Below, one piece after another: positions 25,546 through 35,696 of a stretch of 64,000 nt of DNA (position 1 is the first letter of the stretch; each line of letters starts with the position of its first letter). The DNA comes from Solibacteraceae bacterium (GTDB taxonomy: Bacteria; Acidobacteriota; Terriglobia; Bryobacterales; Bryobacteraceae): the NCBI GenBank assembly GCA_026984795.1, contig JALSRK010000050.1, forward strand, positions 1 through 64,000, given 5' to 3'. A model generated the notes under the pieces. That model saw nothing but the letters and a program-made list of their open reading frames with translations. It did no database searches and was not told where the DNA came from. The position numbers and the translations under genes were made by a program.

Positions 25546-26784
25546 ATGGCTATCCGGACGCTTCTCTTCACGCTGTGCTTCGCCCTCCTGGCCGCCTGTG
25601 GCAACCGGGCGCTCCAGCCTCCCGAAGAGGGCATGGTTCCGCTCTTCGACGGCAAGTCACTGGACAACTTCGAGATCAAGAACGGGTACGCCACTTACCG
25701 GGTGCAGGACGGCATGATCGTCGGCGCCACCGCCGAGGGCAGCCCGAACAGCTTCCTGTGCACGAAGCGCCCTTACGGCGACTTCATCCTGGAGTTCGAC
25801 GTGCTCGTGGACCCGAAACTCAACTCCGGAGTTCAGATCCGCAGCCACCAGTACGCCGAAGACACGACGGTCGTCACTGTGGGCAATCGCGGTCCGCACA
25901 AACGGACCCATAAGGCCGGCCGCGTCCACGGCCTGCAGGTCGAGATCTCGAACGAAGCCGCGGGCACCTCCGGCGGCATCTACGATGAAGCCCGGCGCGG
26001 CTGGGTGGCCAACATCAAGGACGACCCTGTGGCCAGCAAGGCCTTCAAAGACAACCAGTGGAACCACTACCGGATCGAGGCCGTCGGCGACCGCATCCGC
26101 ACCTGGGTCAACGGCGTGCCCTGCGCCGACCTGGTGGATTCCATGGACCTCACCGGCTTCATCGGCTTCCAGGTCCATGCCTACAAGGGCGACAAGCCCG
26201 CCCAGGTCCGCTGGAAGAACATCTGGATCAAAGATCTCGGCGAGCACCGTTGGAGGCCGATCTGGGACGGCAAGACCTTCGACGGCTGGACGCCCACCGG
26301 CGGCGGCAAGTGGGAGATCGTCGATGGGGCGATCAAGGGTACGAACACTCGTTCGGGTAAGGGCGGTCTGCTGATGTCGGTGGGCGATTTCGACGACTTC
26401 ACCATCCGCCTGAAGTTCAAGGCCGTCAAAGGCAACAGCGGTTTCTTCTTCCGCACTGTTGAAGAAAACGGCAAACTACAAGCGCTCGAAGCGGAGATCG
26501 ATGAAAAAGACTACATCGGCGGCTACTACGAGGTCGGTGGGAGGAAATACGTTGTCAAGCCCGAAGCCGAGGAGGTCGCCCGGTTCTTCAAGCCCGGCGA
26601 CTGGAACGAACTGACCGTCTCGGCGCACGGCCACCGTCTGGTCTTCCACGTCAACGGATACAAGACGGTCGACCTGCCCAGTGATCCCGGCCGGCTCACA
26701 GGGAAACTCGGCCTGCAGGTGCACGGCGGCCAGGACATGGAGGTGTGGTTCAAAGATATCGAGGTTCTCGAGAAGGCCGACTAG
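25546..26784 (+). CDS. Lipoprotein with two DUF1080 (3-keto-disaccharide hydrolase-like) domains
   Basis: This 412-residue secreted lipoprotein has the lipobox LLAAC at about residues 14-18. Two copies of the concanavalin-like DUF1080 fold follow: the first at about 28-230 (FDGKSLDNFEIKNG, then GGIYDEARRGWV, KDNQWNHYRIEAVGDRI, NG) and the second at about 237-410 (WDGKTFDGWTPTGGGKWEIV, KPGDWNELTVSAHGHRL, NGYKTVDL). Members have been linked to hydrolysis of 3-keto-glycosides and to sugar binding. The tandem domain form and the sulfatase and PHP genes downstream suggest polysaccharide or glycoside breakdown at the cell surface. Confidence 0.88.
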   Translation: MAIRTLLFTLCFALLAACGNRALQPPEEGMVPLFDGKSLDNFEIKNGYATYRVQDGMIVGATAEGSPNSFLCTKRPYGDFILEFDVLVDPKLNSGVQIRSHQYAEDTTVVTVGNRGPHKRTHKAGRVHGLQVEISNEAAGTSGGIYDEARRGWVANIKDDPVASKAFKDNQWNHYRIEAVGDRIRTWVNGVPCADLVDSMDLTGFIGFQVHAYKGDKPAQVRWKNIWIKDLGEHRWRPIWDGKTFDGWTPTGGGKWEIVDGAIKGTNTRSGKGGLLMSVGDFDDFTIRLKFKAVKGNSGFFFRTVEENGKLQALEAEIDEKDYIGGYYEVGGRKYVVKPEAEEVARFFKPGDWNELTVSAHGHRLVFHVNGYKTVDLPSDPGRLTGKLGLQVHGGQDMEVWFKDIEVLEKAD

Positions 26785-27105
26785 GAGTCCGCGACCAGCC
26801 GGCGAACAGGACGGGTCGGACGGCCGCGGGTCTGGCAAGCGGCGTGCACATCGAATAGCGCCGTGGCCAAGATCAGGATCGTGCAGGCCCCCGCGAAAGC
26901 CGGCAAGAAAAACCGGAAAATGCCGCGAAGGGCGCGGCCTTGCCCCCTTCGCCGGCCCGACGGGCGTTGCTGCGGTGCTTGCCCCCCTCGATGAGCGCTG
27001 GGTGATCTGCCCCGACGCCGTTTCCCACCGTGGGTCTCCTTCCCCACTGCTGAGTCGCCTTTTCGCGCCAGCCCCTGATCTGAAGTAGAATCGACCCGAA
27101 CGCCG
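26785..27105. other. 321-bp intergenic region, no supported gene
   Basis: No plus-strand gene is visible here. An 88-codon minus-strand frame (26781-27047) encodes one hydrophobic stretch, but it has an Arg-rich, low-complexity N-terminus and no ribosome site, so it is not called. The right end carries the promoter candidate of the sulfatase gene. Confidence 0.5.
27086..27091 (+). promoter_or_regulatory. Candidate -10 box of the sulfatase gene
   Basis: TAGAAT lies 14 nt before the ATG at 27106. A transcript from it would have a leader of under ten bases. No -35 box is clear. Confidence 0.35.
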
Positions 27106-28476
27106 ATGTCCTCTCCTCAAACCCTCCGGCAGGTTTTGTCCCGGCGCCGGTTCCTGGCCACGGCCGCGCTGGCCGCTCCTCTAGGCTGCTCCACGGGGCC
27201 GTCGAGGCGACGGCCGAGTGTCATACTGATCATGGCCGACGACCTGGGCGTCGAGTGCCTGGGCTGCTACGGCGGCTCCTCCTACCGCACGCCGAATCTG
27301 GACCGCCTCGCCGCCGGCGGCGTCCGCTTCACCCACGCTTACTCGATGCCACTGTGCACCCCTACGCGCGTACAGCTCATGACCGGCAAGTACAACTTCC
27401 GCAACTGGCGCGCCTTCGGCATCCTGGACCCCAACGCCCGCACCTTCGGCCACCTGATGCGCGAGGCCGGCTACCGGACGGTGATCTCCGGCAAGTGGCA
27501 GCTCTACAGCTACAATCCGCCGGACTTCATGCCCGAATGGCGGGGCAAGGGAATGCGGCCGGAGCAGTCCGGCTTCGAGGAATACCACCTCTGGCACGCC
27601 GGGCATACCGAGGAGAAGGGCTCCCGTTACGCCGATCCCACGATCCTCGTCAACGGGCGGCTGCGGACGGACACGAAAGGCAAGTACGGTCCGGACCTCT
27701 ACACGGACTATCTGCTCGACTTCTTCGAGCGCCACGCCTCCGAGCCGGTCTTCGCCTACTACCCCATGGCGCTGACCCATGGGCCCTTCAATCCCACGCC
27801 CCACAGCCCGGTGTGGCGGACGGGCGACCGCCTGGAGAACGATCCGAAGTATTTCAAAGACATGGTCGAGTACATGGATCACCTGGTCGGCCGCATCGTC
27901 GCCCGGCTCGAGGCGCTTGGCCTGCGCGAGCGCACCTTGCTGCTGTTCTACTCCGACAACGGCACGCCCAACCAGGTCACGTCCGAGTTCCAGGGCCGGC
28001 CTTTCCGGGGCGGCAAGGGCGAGATGACCGACGCCGGCACCCACGTTCCCCTCATCGCCAACTGGCCGGGGACCATACCGGCCGGCCGCGTCCTCGACGA
28101 TCTGGTCGATTCCACCGACTTCTACCCCACTCTCGCCGAGCTGGGCGGGGCGGCGCTGGGCAAGGAGGGACCCATAGACGGCCGCAGCTTCCTGCCCCAA
28201 CTGCGCGGCGAGCCGGGCCATCCCCGCGCCTGGGTCTACTGCGACCACAACCCCCACCCCGGCTGGTCGAAGGAGCGCTTCACCCAGCAGCGCTGGGCCC
28301 GGGACCGCCGCTACAAGCTCTACGACGACGGGCGGCTCTTCGACGTCCCACAGGATCCGGCCGAGGAACGCCCCCTGCCGCCCGAGGCCCTGCCGGAGGT
28401 TCGCGCCAGGCTCCAGGCGGTGCTGGACCGCTACCCGCCCATCCCCACGAAACCGGACACGTTGCCGCCGGAGTGA
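27106..28476 (+). CDS. Secreted sulfatase (formylglycine type)
   Basis: A 456-residue alkaline-phosphatase-fold sulfatase that hydrolyses sulfate esters. The N-terminus has a Tat signal (SRRRFLATAALAAPLGC), with a possible lipobox at PLGC. The metal-binding MADDLG follows at about 43-48. The catalytic cysteine is C84 in PLCTPTRVQLMTGK, the C-x-P-x-R sequence converted to formylglycine; GKWQLY and YSDNGTPNQ are further active-site motifs. A formylglycine-generating enzyme must be encoded elsewhere. Substrate specificity cannot be read, but the neighbours suggest a sulfated glycan or glycoside. Confidence 0.93.
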   Translation: MSSPQTLRQVLSRRRFLATAALAAPLGCSTGPSRRRPSVILIMADDLGVECLGCYGGSSYRTPNLDRLAAGGVRFTHAYSMPLCTPTRVQLMTGKYNFRNWRAFGILDPNARTFGHLMREAGYRTVISGKWQLYSYNPPDFMPEWRGKGMRPEQSGFEEYHLWHAGHTEEKGSRYADPTILVNGRLRTDTKGKYGPDLYTDYLLDFFERHASEPVFAYYPMALTHGPFNPTPHSPVWRTGDRLENDPKYFKDMVEYMDHLVGRIVARLEALGLRERTLLLFYSDNGTPNQVTSEFQGRPFRGGKGEMTDAGTHVPLIANWPGTIPAGRVLDDLVDSTDFYPTLAELGGAALGKEGPIDGRSFLPQLRGEPGHPRAWVYCDHNPHPGWSKERFTQQRWARDRRYKLYDDGRLFDVPQDPAEERPLPPEALPEVRARLQAVLDRYPPIPTKPDTLPPE

Positions 28477-28574
28477 CGGGCCGGGGCGCGGCCCCAGGCC
28501 GGATTCCCCTTGCGCCGCAGGCGCGTTGCGGATAGCCTGGAACCGGATCGGAGTCCGGTCCGGGAGGCGCCCTC

Positions 28575-30143
28575 ATGTTTCCTAGAGCGATCGCCGCTGC
28601 CCCATTCGCGCTGGCACTGTTGTTCGCCGCCTGGCAAGCCCAGGACGGCGCGTTGAAGGTCTCTATCGTCGATGCCGCCACCGGGCGGCCCACGCCGGCG
28701 CGCGTCCGCCTGCTCGATGAAGACGGGAGACGGCCGGACAAGGCCCCGGAAGGGGCGGTGGGCGTCCTCTGGGGGCGCAACGACCGCGCCGAGGGGTATT
28801 ACTTTGCCTCCGGCGATGCCTTCTACGCCGGCGGCTCGTTCCGGGCGCCGCTTCACCCGGGCCGGTGGCGGCTCACCGTCAGCAAGGGCTTCGAGTACTT
28901 GCCGGTGAGCGAGACGCTCGAGATGACCCCGGGCGCCGCTCTGGACCGCGAGGTCCGCCTCGAGCGCTGGATCGACATGCCCGCGCGCGGCTGGTACTCC
29001 GCCGACGACCACATCCACCTGCAGCGCTCGCCCCGCGACGACCCGGCCATCCTCCGCTGGATCGCCGGCGAGGACATCCACGTCGGCAACCTTCTCGAGA
29101 TGGGCGACTTCTGGGCGACCTACTTCACCCAGTACGCCTTCGGGGCGGAGGGCCGGTATAGCGAAGCGGGCCGCATCCTCTCGCCGGGCCAGGAAGAGCC
29201 CCGCACGCCGGAGATCGGCCACACGATCTCCCTCGGCGCGGCGCAACTCGTCCGCTTCCGGAACGACTACTACAACTACGCCCGCTACTTCGACCGCGTT
29301 CACGAGCTCGGCGGCATCAGCGGCTTCGCCCATCAGGCCGTCAGCTTCCACGGCTACCGGGGCATGGTCCTGACGGCGCTCGCCGGCAAGGTCGATTTTC
29401 TCGAGCTGGCCCAGTTTTGCGTCGATGAGGGTCCGCTGGCGACGCGCTTCTACTATCAGTTCCTCGACCTGGGCATCCCGCTTACCGCCCTGGCCGGCAG
29501 CGACTACCCGTGGTGCGGCCGGGGCAAGCGCTATGGCCTGGATGAGAACTGGGCCCAGATCGGCAACGCCCGCTTCTACACCTACGTGGACGGCGAGCTG
29601 ACCTTCGAGAAGTGGTTCGAGGCCGTCAAGGCCGGCCGCACCTTCGTCACCACCGGGCCGATGCTCGAGTTCACCGTGAACGGGAAGCTGCCCGGGGAGA
29701 GGATCGACGTGGAGCCGAAGGCGCGCCTGCGGATCCGGGCCGCGGCTTACGGCCACCGGGATCTGGTCCCGTTGAAACGATTGGAGGTCGTCGCCCATGG
29801 TAACGTGATCGCCCACGCCGATGGCTCCCCCGAGAAACTGGAGATCGATCTCGAACTGCCGGTCGATCACGGCCTCTGGATCGCCGCCCGGGCCGAAGCG
29901 GGACGGGGCCAGCTCGCCCATACGACTCCGGTCTACGTTACGGTGAACGGGGGCGGCTTCCACAACCCCGAGACGCTCTCCCGCAACCTGCAGGCCGCCG
30001 GGGAGTATCTGGACGAAATCGAACGGGAGCTGGAATCGCCCGGCAAGGGTCTCGACCGCCAAGCCGCCCGCCACGAAGCCCGGCTGCGCGAAGCCATCGC
30101 CGCCGCCCGCCGGCGCCTGGAAGTCCTGGCTGAGCTGCAATAA
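28575..30143 (+). CDS. Secreted CehA/McbA-type PHP-domain metallohydrolase
   Basis: A 522-residue exported protein. A signal peptide (about 1-20) is followed by a carboxypeptidase-regulatory-like Ig domain at 22-125 (LKVSIVDAATGRPTPARVRL). A PHP-type metal-binding domain comes next: YSADDHIHLQR (His pair), SGFAHQAVSFHG and LAGSDYPWCG (Asp), as in CehA/McbA proteins. The CehA and McbA carbamate hydrolases gave the family its name, but most members have unknown substrates. The end (about 485-520) is a charged helix. A GGGAGG ribosome site lies before the ATG. Confidence 0.78.
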   Translation: MFPRAIAAAPFALALLFAAWQAQDGALKVSIVDAATGRPTPARVRLLDEDGRRPDKAPEGAVGVLWGRNDRAEGYYFASGDAFYAGGSFRAPLHPGRWRLTVSKGFEYLPVSETLEMTPGAALDREVRLERWIDMPARGWYSADDHIHLQRSPRDDPAILRWIAGEDIHVGNLLEMGDFWATYFTQYAFGAEGRYSEAGRILSPGQEEPRTPEIGHTISLGAAQLVRFRNDYYNYARYFDRVHELGGISGFAHQAVSFHGYRGMVLTALAGKVDFLELAQFCVDEGPLATRFYYQFLDLGIPLTALAGSDYPWCGRGKRYGLDENWAQIGNARFYTYVDGELTFEKWFEAVKAGRTFVTTGPMLEFTVNGKLPGERIDVEPKARLRIRAAAYGHRDLVPLKRLEVVAHGNVIAHADGSPEKLEIDLELPVDHGLWIAARAEAGRGQLAHTTPVYVTVNGGGFHNPETLSRNLQAAGEYLDEIERELESPGKGLDRQAARHEARLREAIAAARRRLEVLAELQ

Positions 30144-30230
30144 GCGCGTCTCGAGCGCCGTTTCGCCGTCGGCCCGAGCCTTCTCACCAGCGTGCTGCGC
30201 GGCTTCCGGCGCGCCTCTTCCGGCGTCGGG

Positions 30231-30236
30231 GATAAT
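30231..30236 (+). promoter_or_regulatory. Candidate -10 box of the phosphoglycerate mutase gene
   Basis: GATAAT overlaps an upstream in-frame ATG (30235). Transcription from it would begin near 30243, so the real start should be the ATG at 30265, which is preceded by a purine-rich GAGGAGAAAAGGAAG. Confidence 0.4.
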
Positions 30237-30264
30237 GGGTGAGGAGAAAAGGAAGACAACGACG

Positions 30265-31473
30265 ATGCCCTACGAATACTTGCGCGACCTGTTGAACCAA
30301 TCGAAGACGAAGATCGTCCTGCTGGTGATGGACGGCCTCGGCGGCCTGCCGGTGGAACCCAACGGCCCCACGGAACTGGAGGCCGCCCGCACCCCGAACA
30401 TGGACCGCCTGGCCGCCGAAGGAACCCTCGGCCAGATCATTCCCATCCGCAACGGCGTCACCCCGGGCTCCGGCCCGGCCCACCTGGCCTTGTTCGGCTA
30501 CGACCCGCTCCGCTACGAGATCGGCCGGGGCGTCCTGGAGAGTTTCGGCATCAATCTGCCGGTCCACCGGGGCGACGTCGCCGCCCGCGGCAACTTCTGC
30601 ACCCTGGGCCCGGACGGCACTATCACCGACCGGCGCGCCGGCCGCATCCCCACCGACGAGGCAATCCCCGTCGTCCAGAAGCTCAAGGCGATCGAACTGC
30701 CGGGCGTCGAGATCGACGTCGAGCACGTCAAGGAGCACCGCTTCGCCGTCGTCATGCGCGGCGAGGGGCTGAACGACCAGATCGACGACACCGATCCCCA
30801 GCGCACCGGCGTGCCCCCGCTGCCCGCCAAGGCCCGCGTGCCGGAGGCCGAAAAGACGGCGGAGCTTTTCAATGCCTGGATCGCCAAGGCGCTCGAGCTG
30901 CTCAAGAATGAACCGAAGGCCAACGGCCTCACCCTGCGCGGCTTCTCCACCGATCCCGGCCTGCCGAAGTTCGCCGACGCCTACGGGCTGAAAGCCGCCT
31001 GCGTGGCCGTCTACCCGATGTACCGCGGCGTCTCCAAGCTCGTCGGCATGGACGTGATCGAGTTCTCCGGCGAGAGCCCCTCGGACGAGTTCGCCGCCGT
31101 GGCGCGCATCTGGAACGACTACGACTTCGTCTTCATCCACATCAAGAAGACCGACAGCAAGGGCGAAGACGGCGACTTCCAGGGCAAGGCGAAGATCATC
31201 GAGGGCGTAGACGAGGCGCTGCCGAAACTGTTGGATCTGAAGCCGGACGTCTTGATGATCACCGGCGACCACTCCACCCCGAGCCGTCTCAAGACCCACT
31301 CCTGGCACCCGGTGCCGTTCCTCCTCTGGGCGCCCGCCACGGTCCGCCCGGACGATCAGGCCGCCTTCGGCGAGACCGCCTGCGCCCGCGGCGGCTTCGG
31401 CACGTTTCCGGCGCTGGACATCATGTCGCTGGCGCTGGCGCACGCCGGCCGGATGAACAAGTTCGGCGCCTGA
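30265..31473 (+). CDS. apgM: 2,3-bisphosphoglycerate-independent phosphoglycerate mutase, archaeal (ApgM) type
   Basis: Interconverts 3- and 2-phosphoglycerate in glycolysis and gluconeogenesis. The 402-residue size and motifs match the archaeal-type enzyme, not the ~510-residue GpmI: VLLVMDGLGGLP at the N-terminus, TPNMDRLAAEGT, GVTPGSGPAHLALFGYDP with the probable catalytic serine, HIKKTDSKGEDGDF, and the metal site ITGDHSTPSRLKTHSWHPVP. Start ATG 30265 is chosen for its GGAGAAAAGGA ribosome site; ATG 30235 would add ten non-conserved residues and overlaps a -10 box. Confidence 0.93.
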   Translation: MPYEYLRDLLNQSKTKIVLLVMDGLGGLPVEPNGPTELEAARTPNMDRLAAEGTLGQIIPIRNGVTPGSGPAHLALFGYDPLRYEIGRGVLESFGINLPVHRGDVAARGNFCTLGPDGTITDRRAGRIPTDEAIPVVQKLKAIELPGVEIDVEHVKEHRFAVVMRGEGLNDQIDDTDPQRTGVPPLPAKARVPEAEKTAELFNAWIAKALELLKNEPKANGLTLRGFSTDPGLPKFADAYGLKAACVAVYPMYRGVSKLVGMDVIEFSGESPSDEFAAVARIWNDYDFVFIHIKKTDSKGEDGDFQGKAKIIEGVDEALPKLLDLKPDVLMITGDHSTPSRLKTHSWHPVPFLLWAPATVRPDDQAAFGETACARGGFGTFPALDIMSLALAHAGRMNKFGA

Positions 31474-31503
31474 CCGGCGAGATCCAGCCGGGGAGGTGGC
31501 TCT

Positions 31504-31956
31504 TCAGGCGTCCCCCAGCACTGGCAAGACCACCCGGCGCGGGGCCGGCGGTTTTTCGAAGACCGTCCAGGCGCCCGCGCCCGGGCTGTCCCTCAAGCCC
31601 GCTGCCCGGAACAGGTCCGGATCCGTGAGACCGGCCAGGTACGCCTTCCCTTCGCCGGCCAGCACCCGCGCCGTCTCTTGCGCCACCCGGGCGGCGTCCC
31701 TCCAGCGGCATTCCGCGTCGATCACCTTGGTGAAGAAGCCGTCGCGGAAGGGGATGTCTTCGGGCGGGCCCGGGTGCAGCATCACGTTTACCAGGTCGCG
31801 TACCGCCGGCCGCGCCTCGTAGACCTCGTCGCGGGACCCGAGCGCCACCACGCCGCCCCGCTCGAGCCGCGCGGCCGCCTGCCGGAGAACCTCGGCCGGC
31901 GGGAGCCAGAGCAGCAGCACCCGGTCGTCCGGCGCCAGCTCCAGGTCTTCGAGCAT
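31504..31956 (-). CDS. Small methyltransferase-like protein
   Basis: A 150-residue protein from ATG 31956, 32 bp after the thiC stop on the same strand. It resembles the C-terminal part of a class I methyltransferase: DDRVLLLWLPPAEVLRQAA, LERGGVVALGS, IPFRDGFFTKVIDA (motif IV region) and VAQETARVLAGEGKAYLAGL. The SAM-binding glycine loop (motif I) is not obvious, so it may be a degenerate or single-lobe member with another role. No function can be assigned. Co-transcription with thiC is likely. Confidence 0.6.
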   Translation of the reverse strand: MLEDLELAPDDRVLLLWLPPAEVLRQAAARLERGGVVALGSRDEVYEARPAVRDLVNVMLHPGPPEDIPFRDGFFTKVIDAECRWRDAARVAQETARVLAGEGKAYLAGLTDPDLFRAAGLRDSPGAGAWTVFEKPPAPRRVVLPVLGDA

Positions 31957-31988
31957 TCGTGGGCTGTTCGGGAAGCGCCTGCCGGCGG

Positions 31989-33407
<1,419 letters not shown>

Positions 33408-33450
33408 TCAGCCCTCCTGTGCGCTCTCCGCGCCCCCTTTACCTTCGAGT

Positions 33451-34587
33451 CTACAACGTCTCCACCCGGGCCGCCGAAAGCCGGTAACGGCGGCCCCTCC
33501 ACTCGATCACGTTCGACGTTGCCGAAAGCAGCAACCCGGCCATCCAGACCCAGGTCGCCGGCGGCACCAGCGCCACGTGGACCCAGCCGTACCGCCGCCA
33601 CCAAGGGCGCTCCTCCGGCAGCTCCAGCATCATCACCCGAAGCCGCTGCCAGCCCTTCCAGAGGCCGGGAGCAAGCTGTGCAATCAAAGTATACACTCCA
33701 GTCAAGTTTCCTGTGAAGGCCCACCAGGCCGACACCGCCATCGCCGTGCAGTAGATCAGATGCCCGGCCAGCGCCCCGGCCCAAAGCGGCGGCCGGTAGA
33801 CCCGGGTCAGTACGAGCTGGCGGCGGATCCAGACGAGGAGTTCCCACGCTGAGGTGTGGTCGCGGCTGACGACGGCCGCGCCCGGTGCGTAGGCGACTTC
33901 CAGGCCGGCTTCCCGGACGGCAGCGGCCAGCGCGTAGTCGTCGCTCACCGTGTTCCGCCACCGCTCAGGTACCCCCGCTGCCTCGAACGTCTCCCGCCGC
34001 ATCGCCATTGCGCCCCCCCAGGCGAGCGGCGCCGGGTCCGGCCCGAGCGTCCCGGCGATCACTCCGTTCCAGACGCTGCGCAGCAGGGAAGGGAAATCGG
34101 CTGGCTCCGGCAGGTAGTGGCGGTAACCGGTGGCCGCCCCGGCCCGGGGCCTCTCCAGCGCCGCCACCAGCGCTTTCAGCCAACCCGGACGGACGCGGCC
34201 GTCGGAATCGGCGAAGGCCAGCACCTGGCTCGACGACCGGGCCGCCCGCACCGCCGCCGTCAGGTTGTGGACCTTCTCTCCCATCCCCGGCGGAGACTCT
34301 CCCGCAAGCACGACGCGCGCCTTCTCGGGTAGGACGCCTTCGGGGATGTCTTCGGCCGCCCGGGCGGCGACGATCAGCTCGTAGTCCGGGTAGTCGAGCG
34401 AAGCCAGCGCGGCCAGGTTCTCGCGCAGTTCCTCGTCCTCACCCTTCACGGGCACGATCACCGTAGCCGGCGGCAGCCGGTGCGGCCTCTCGCCGAGCTT
34501 CTCCCTGATGAACCGCAACCGCGCCCGCTGCCCCCGCAGGCCCAGCAGCCCCATCGCAATCGCCAGCGCGACCAGCCCCTCGAGCAT
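33451..34587 (-). CDS. Membrane glycosyltransferase, GT2/GT21 (ceramide glucosyltransferase/HpnI-like)
   Basis: A 378-residue inner-membrane glycosyltransferase from ATG 34587. A helix lies at about 2-18. The GT-A domain shows VPVKGEDEELRENL, GMGEKVHNLTAAVRAAR, the D-x-D-like FADSDGRVRPGWL, AWGGAMAMRRETFEA and the acidic TVSDDYALA. Three or more C-terminal helices follow at about 270-365. The pattern fits GT21-type ceramide glucosyltransferases and HpnI, which adds a sugar to bacteriohopanetetrol. An HpnI role is possible given the hopanoid operon 13 kb away, but other lipid acceptors are equally possible. Confidence 0.72.
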   Translation of the reverse strand: MLEGLVALAIAMGLLGLRGQRARLRFIREKLGERPHRLPPATVIVPVKGEDEELRENLAALASLDYPDYELIVAARAAEDIPEGVLPEKARVVLAGESPPGMGEKVHNLTAAVRAARSSSQVLAFADSDGRVRPGWLKALVAALERPRAGAATGYRHYLPEPADFPSLLRSVWNGVIAGTLGPDPAPLAWGGAMAMRRETFEAAGVPERWRNTVSDDYALAAAVREAGLEVAYAPGAAVVSRDHTSAWELLVWIRRQLVLTRVYRPPLWAGALAGHLIYCTAMAVSAWWAFTGNLTGVYTLIAQLAPGLWKGWQRLRVMMLELPEERPWWRRYGWVHVALVPPATWVWMAGLLLSATSNVIEWRGRRYRLSAARVETL

Positions 34588-34663
34588 CCCTACATTGTCG
34601 CCGGGCCGCCGGGACGGCTCCAAGCGTTGGCGCCGGAAGCCGTGCGGCGGCCCGCGGCCCGGC

Positions 34664-34672
34664 TGTTACCAT
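34664..34672 (+). promoter_or_regulatory. Extended -10 promoter of the hydroxyacyl-CoA dehydrogenase gene
   Basis: TGTTACCAT ends 8 nt before the ATG at 34681 and shares the TGnTAnnnT form with the ispH, LytTR, TPR-lipoprotein and S10-peptidase genes. This suggests a leaderless transcript. Confidence 0.45.
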
Positions 34673-34680
34673 GAACGGTT

Positions 34681-35628
34681 ATGAGCGCCGATGCAAACAG
34701 ATTTCAGCGGGCCGTGGTCATCGGCACCGGCATGATGGGACCGGGAATCGCCGTCACGCTGGCCGCCGGCGGACTGCGGGTCACGCTATTGAGCCGGAAG
34801 CAGGAGACGGCCCGGACGGGACTCGAGAAGGCCCTCGGCCAACTGGACTTGCTGGCCGCCAATGGACTCGTTTCCGAAGAGGCGGCTGAGGGGGCGCGGG
34901 CCTCGCTTTCCGCCTCGGCGGACTTCGATCCCTCGATCCGCGAAGCCGACCTGGTCATCGAATCCGCCCCCGAGGACATGGAATTCAAGAAGCAGCTCTT
35001 CGCCCGGATGGACGCGCTCGCCGCGCCGGAGGCGGTCCTGGCCAGCAACACCTCGGGCCTCAGCATCACCGAGATCGCTTCCGCCTGCACGCGCCCCGAA
35101 CGGGTGCTCACCACGCATTTCTGGAACCCGCCGCACTTGATGCCGCTGGTCGAGGTCGTCAAGGGCGAAAAGACCGATCCGGGGGTGGCCATCGCCGTCG
35201 TCGATCTGCTGCGGCGCTGCGGCAAGACGCCGGTCCTGGTCAAGAAGGACACCCCGGGCCAGCTCGGCAACCGGCTGCAGATGGCCCTCGTCCGCGAAGC
35301 GATCCACATCGTCGAGAGCGGCATCGCCGACCCCGAGGACGTGGATCTCGCCGCCAAGACCGGCTTCGGCCTCCGGCTGCCCGTCTATGGCATTCTCGAA
35401 CATCAGGACATGGTGGGCTTGGATCTGGGCTCGCGGGTGCTCGACTATGTCTCCCGCGACTTGAGCAACGTGCGCGGGCTGCCCCGGCTCGTCCGGGAGA
35501 AGCTCGAGAACGGCGAGCTCGGCGTCAAGACCGGCAAGGGCTTCTACGACTGGTCGAAGAAGGACGCCGAGGCCGTCAAGCAGCGCCGCGACCGCTTCGT
35601 GCTCGAGTTCCTCAAAAGCCGCTACTGA
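34681..35628 (+). CDS. 3-hydroxyacyl-CoA dehydrogenase (3-hydroxybutyryl-CoA dehydrogenase family)
   Basis: An NAD-dependent enzyme oxidising 3-hydroxyacyl-CoA to 3-ketoacyl-CoA, or the reverse. It has 315 residues with the NAD motif VIGTGMMGPGIAVTLAAGG, ESAPEDMEFK, the catalytic TTHFWNPPHLMPLVEVVKG (His and Asn), and GNRLQMALVREAIHIVESG. The C-terminal GELGVKTGKGFYDW is the standard family ending. It is a single-domain form, distinct from the FadN-type fusion at 60549. The gene stands alone with its own promoter candidate. Confidence 0.93.
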   Translation: MSADANRFQRAVVIGTGMMGPGIAVTLAAGGLRVTLLSRKQETARTGLEKALGQLDLLAANGLVSEEAAEGARASLSASADFDPSIREADLVIESAPEDMEFKKQLFARMDALAAPEAVLASNTSGLSITEIASACTRPERVLTTHFWNPPHLMPLVEVVKGEKTDPGVAIAVVDLLRRCGKTPVLVKKDTPGQLGNRLQMALVREAIHIVESGIADPEDVDLAAKTGFGLRLPVYGILEHQDMVGLDLGSRVLDYVSRDLSNVRGLPRLVREKLENGELGVKTGKGFYDWSKKDAEAVKQRRDRFVLEFLKSRY

Positions 35629-35696
35629 GCCGGGGCCGCCGGCGGCTCCGGCCTCCCCGGTCTCGGGATGGTCCTTTCGCGGCTCCCGGGCGTCTA

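Noticed and set aside
26781-27047. 88-codon minus-strand frame with one hydrophobic segment, candidate small membrane protein
   Set aside because: No ribosome site, an Arg/Gly-rich low-complexity start and no recognisable family; it overlaps the DUF1080 stop region and is probably chance.
31474-31491. CCGGC/GCCGG inverted repeat after the phosphoglycerate mutase gene
   Set aside because: A 5-bp stem with an 8-nt loop and no T-tract is too weak to call.
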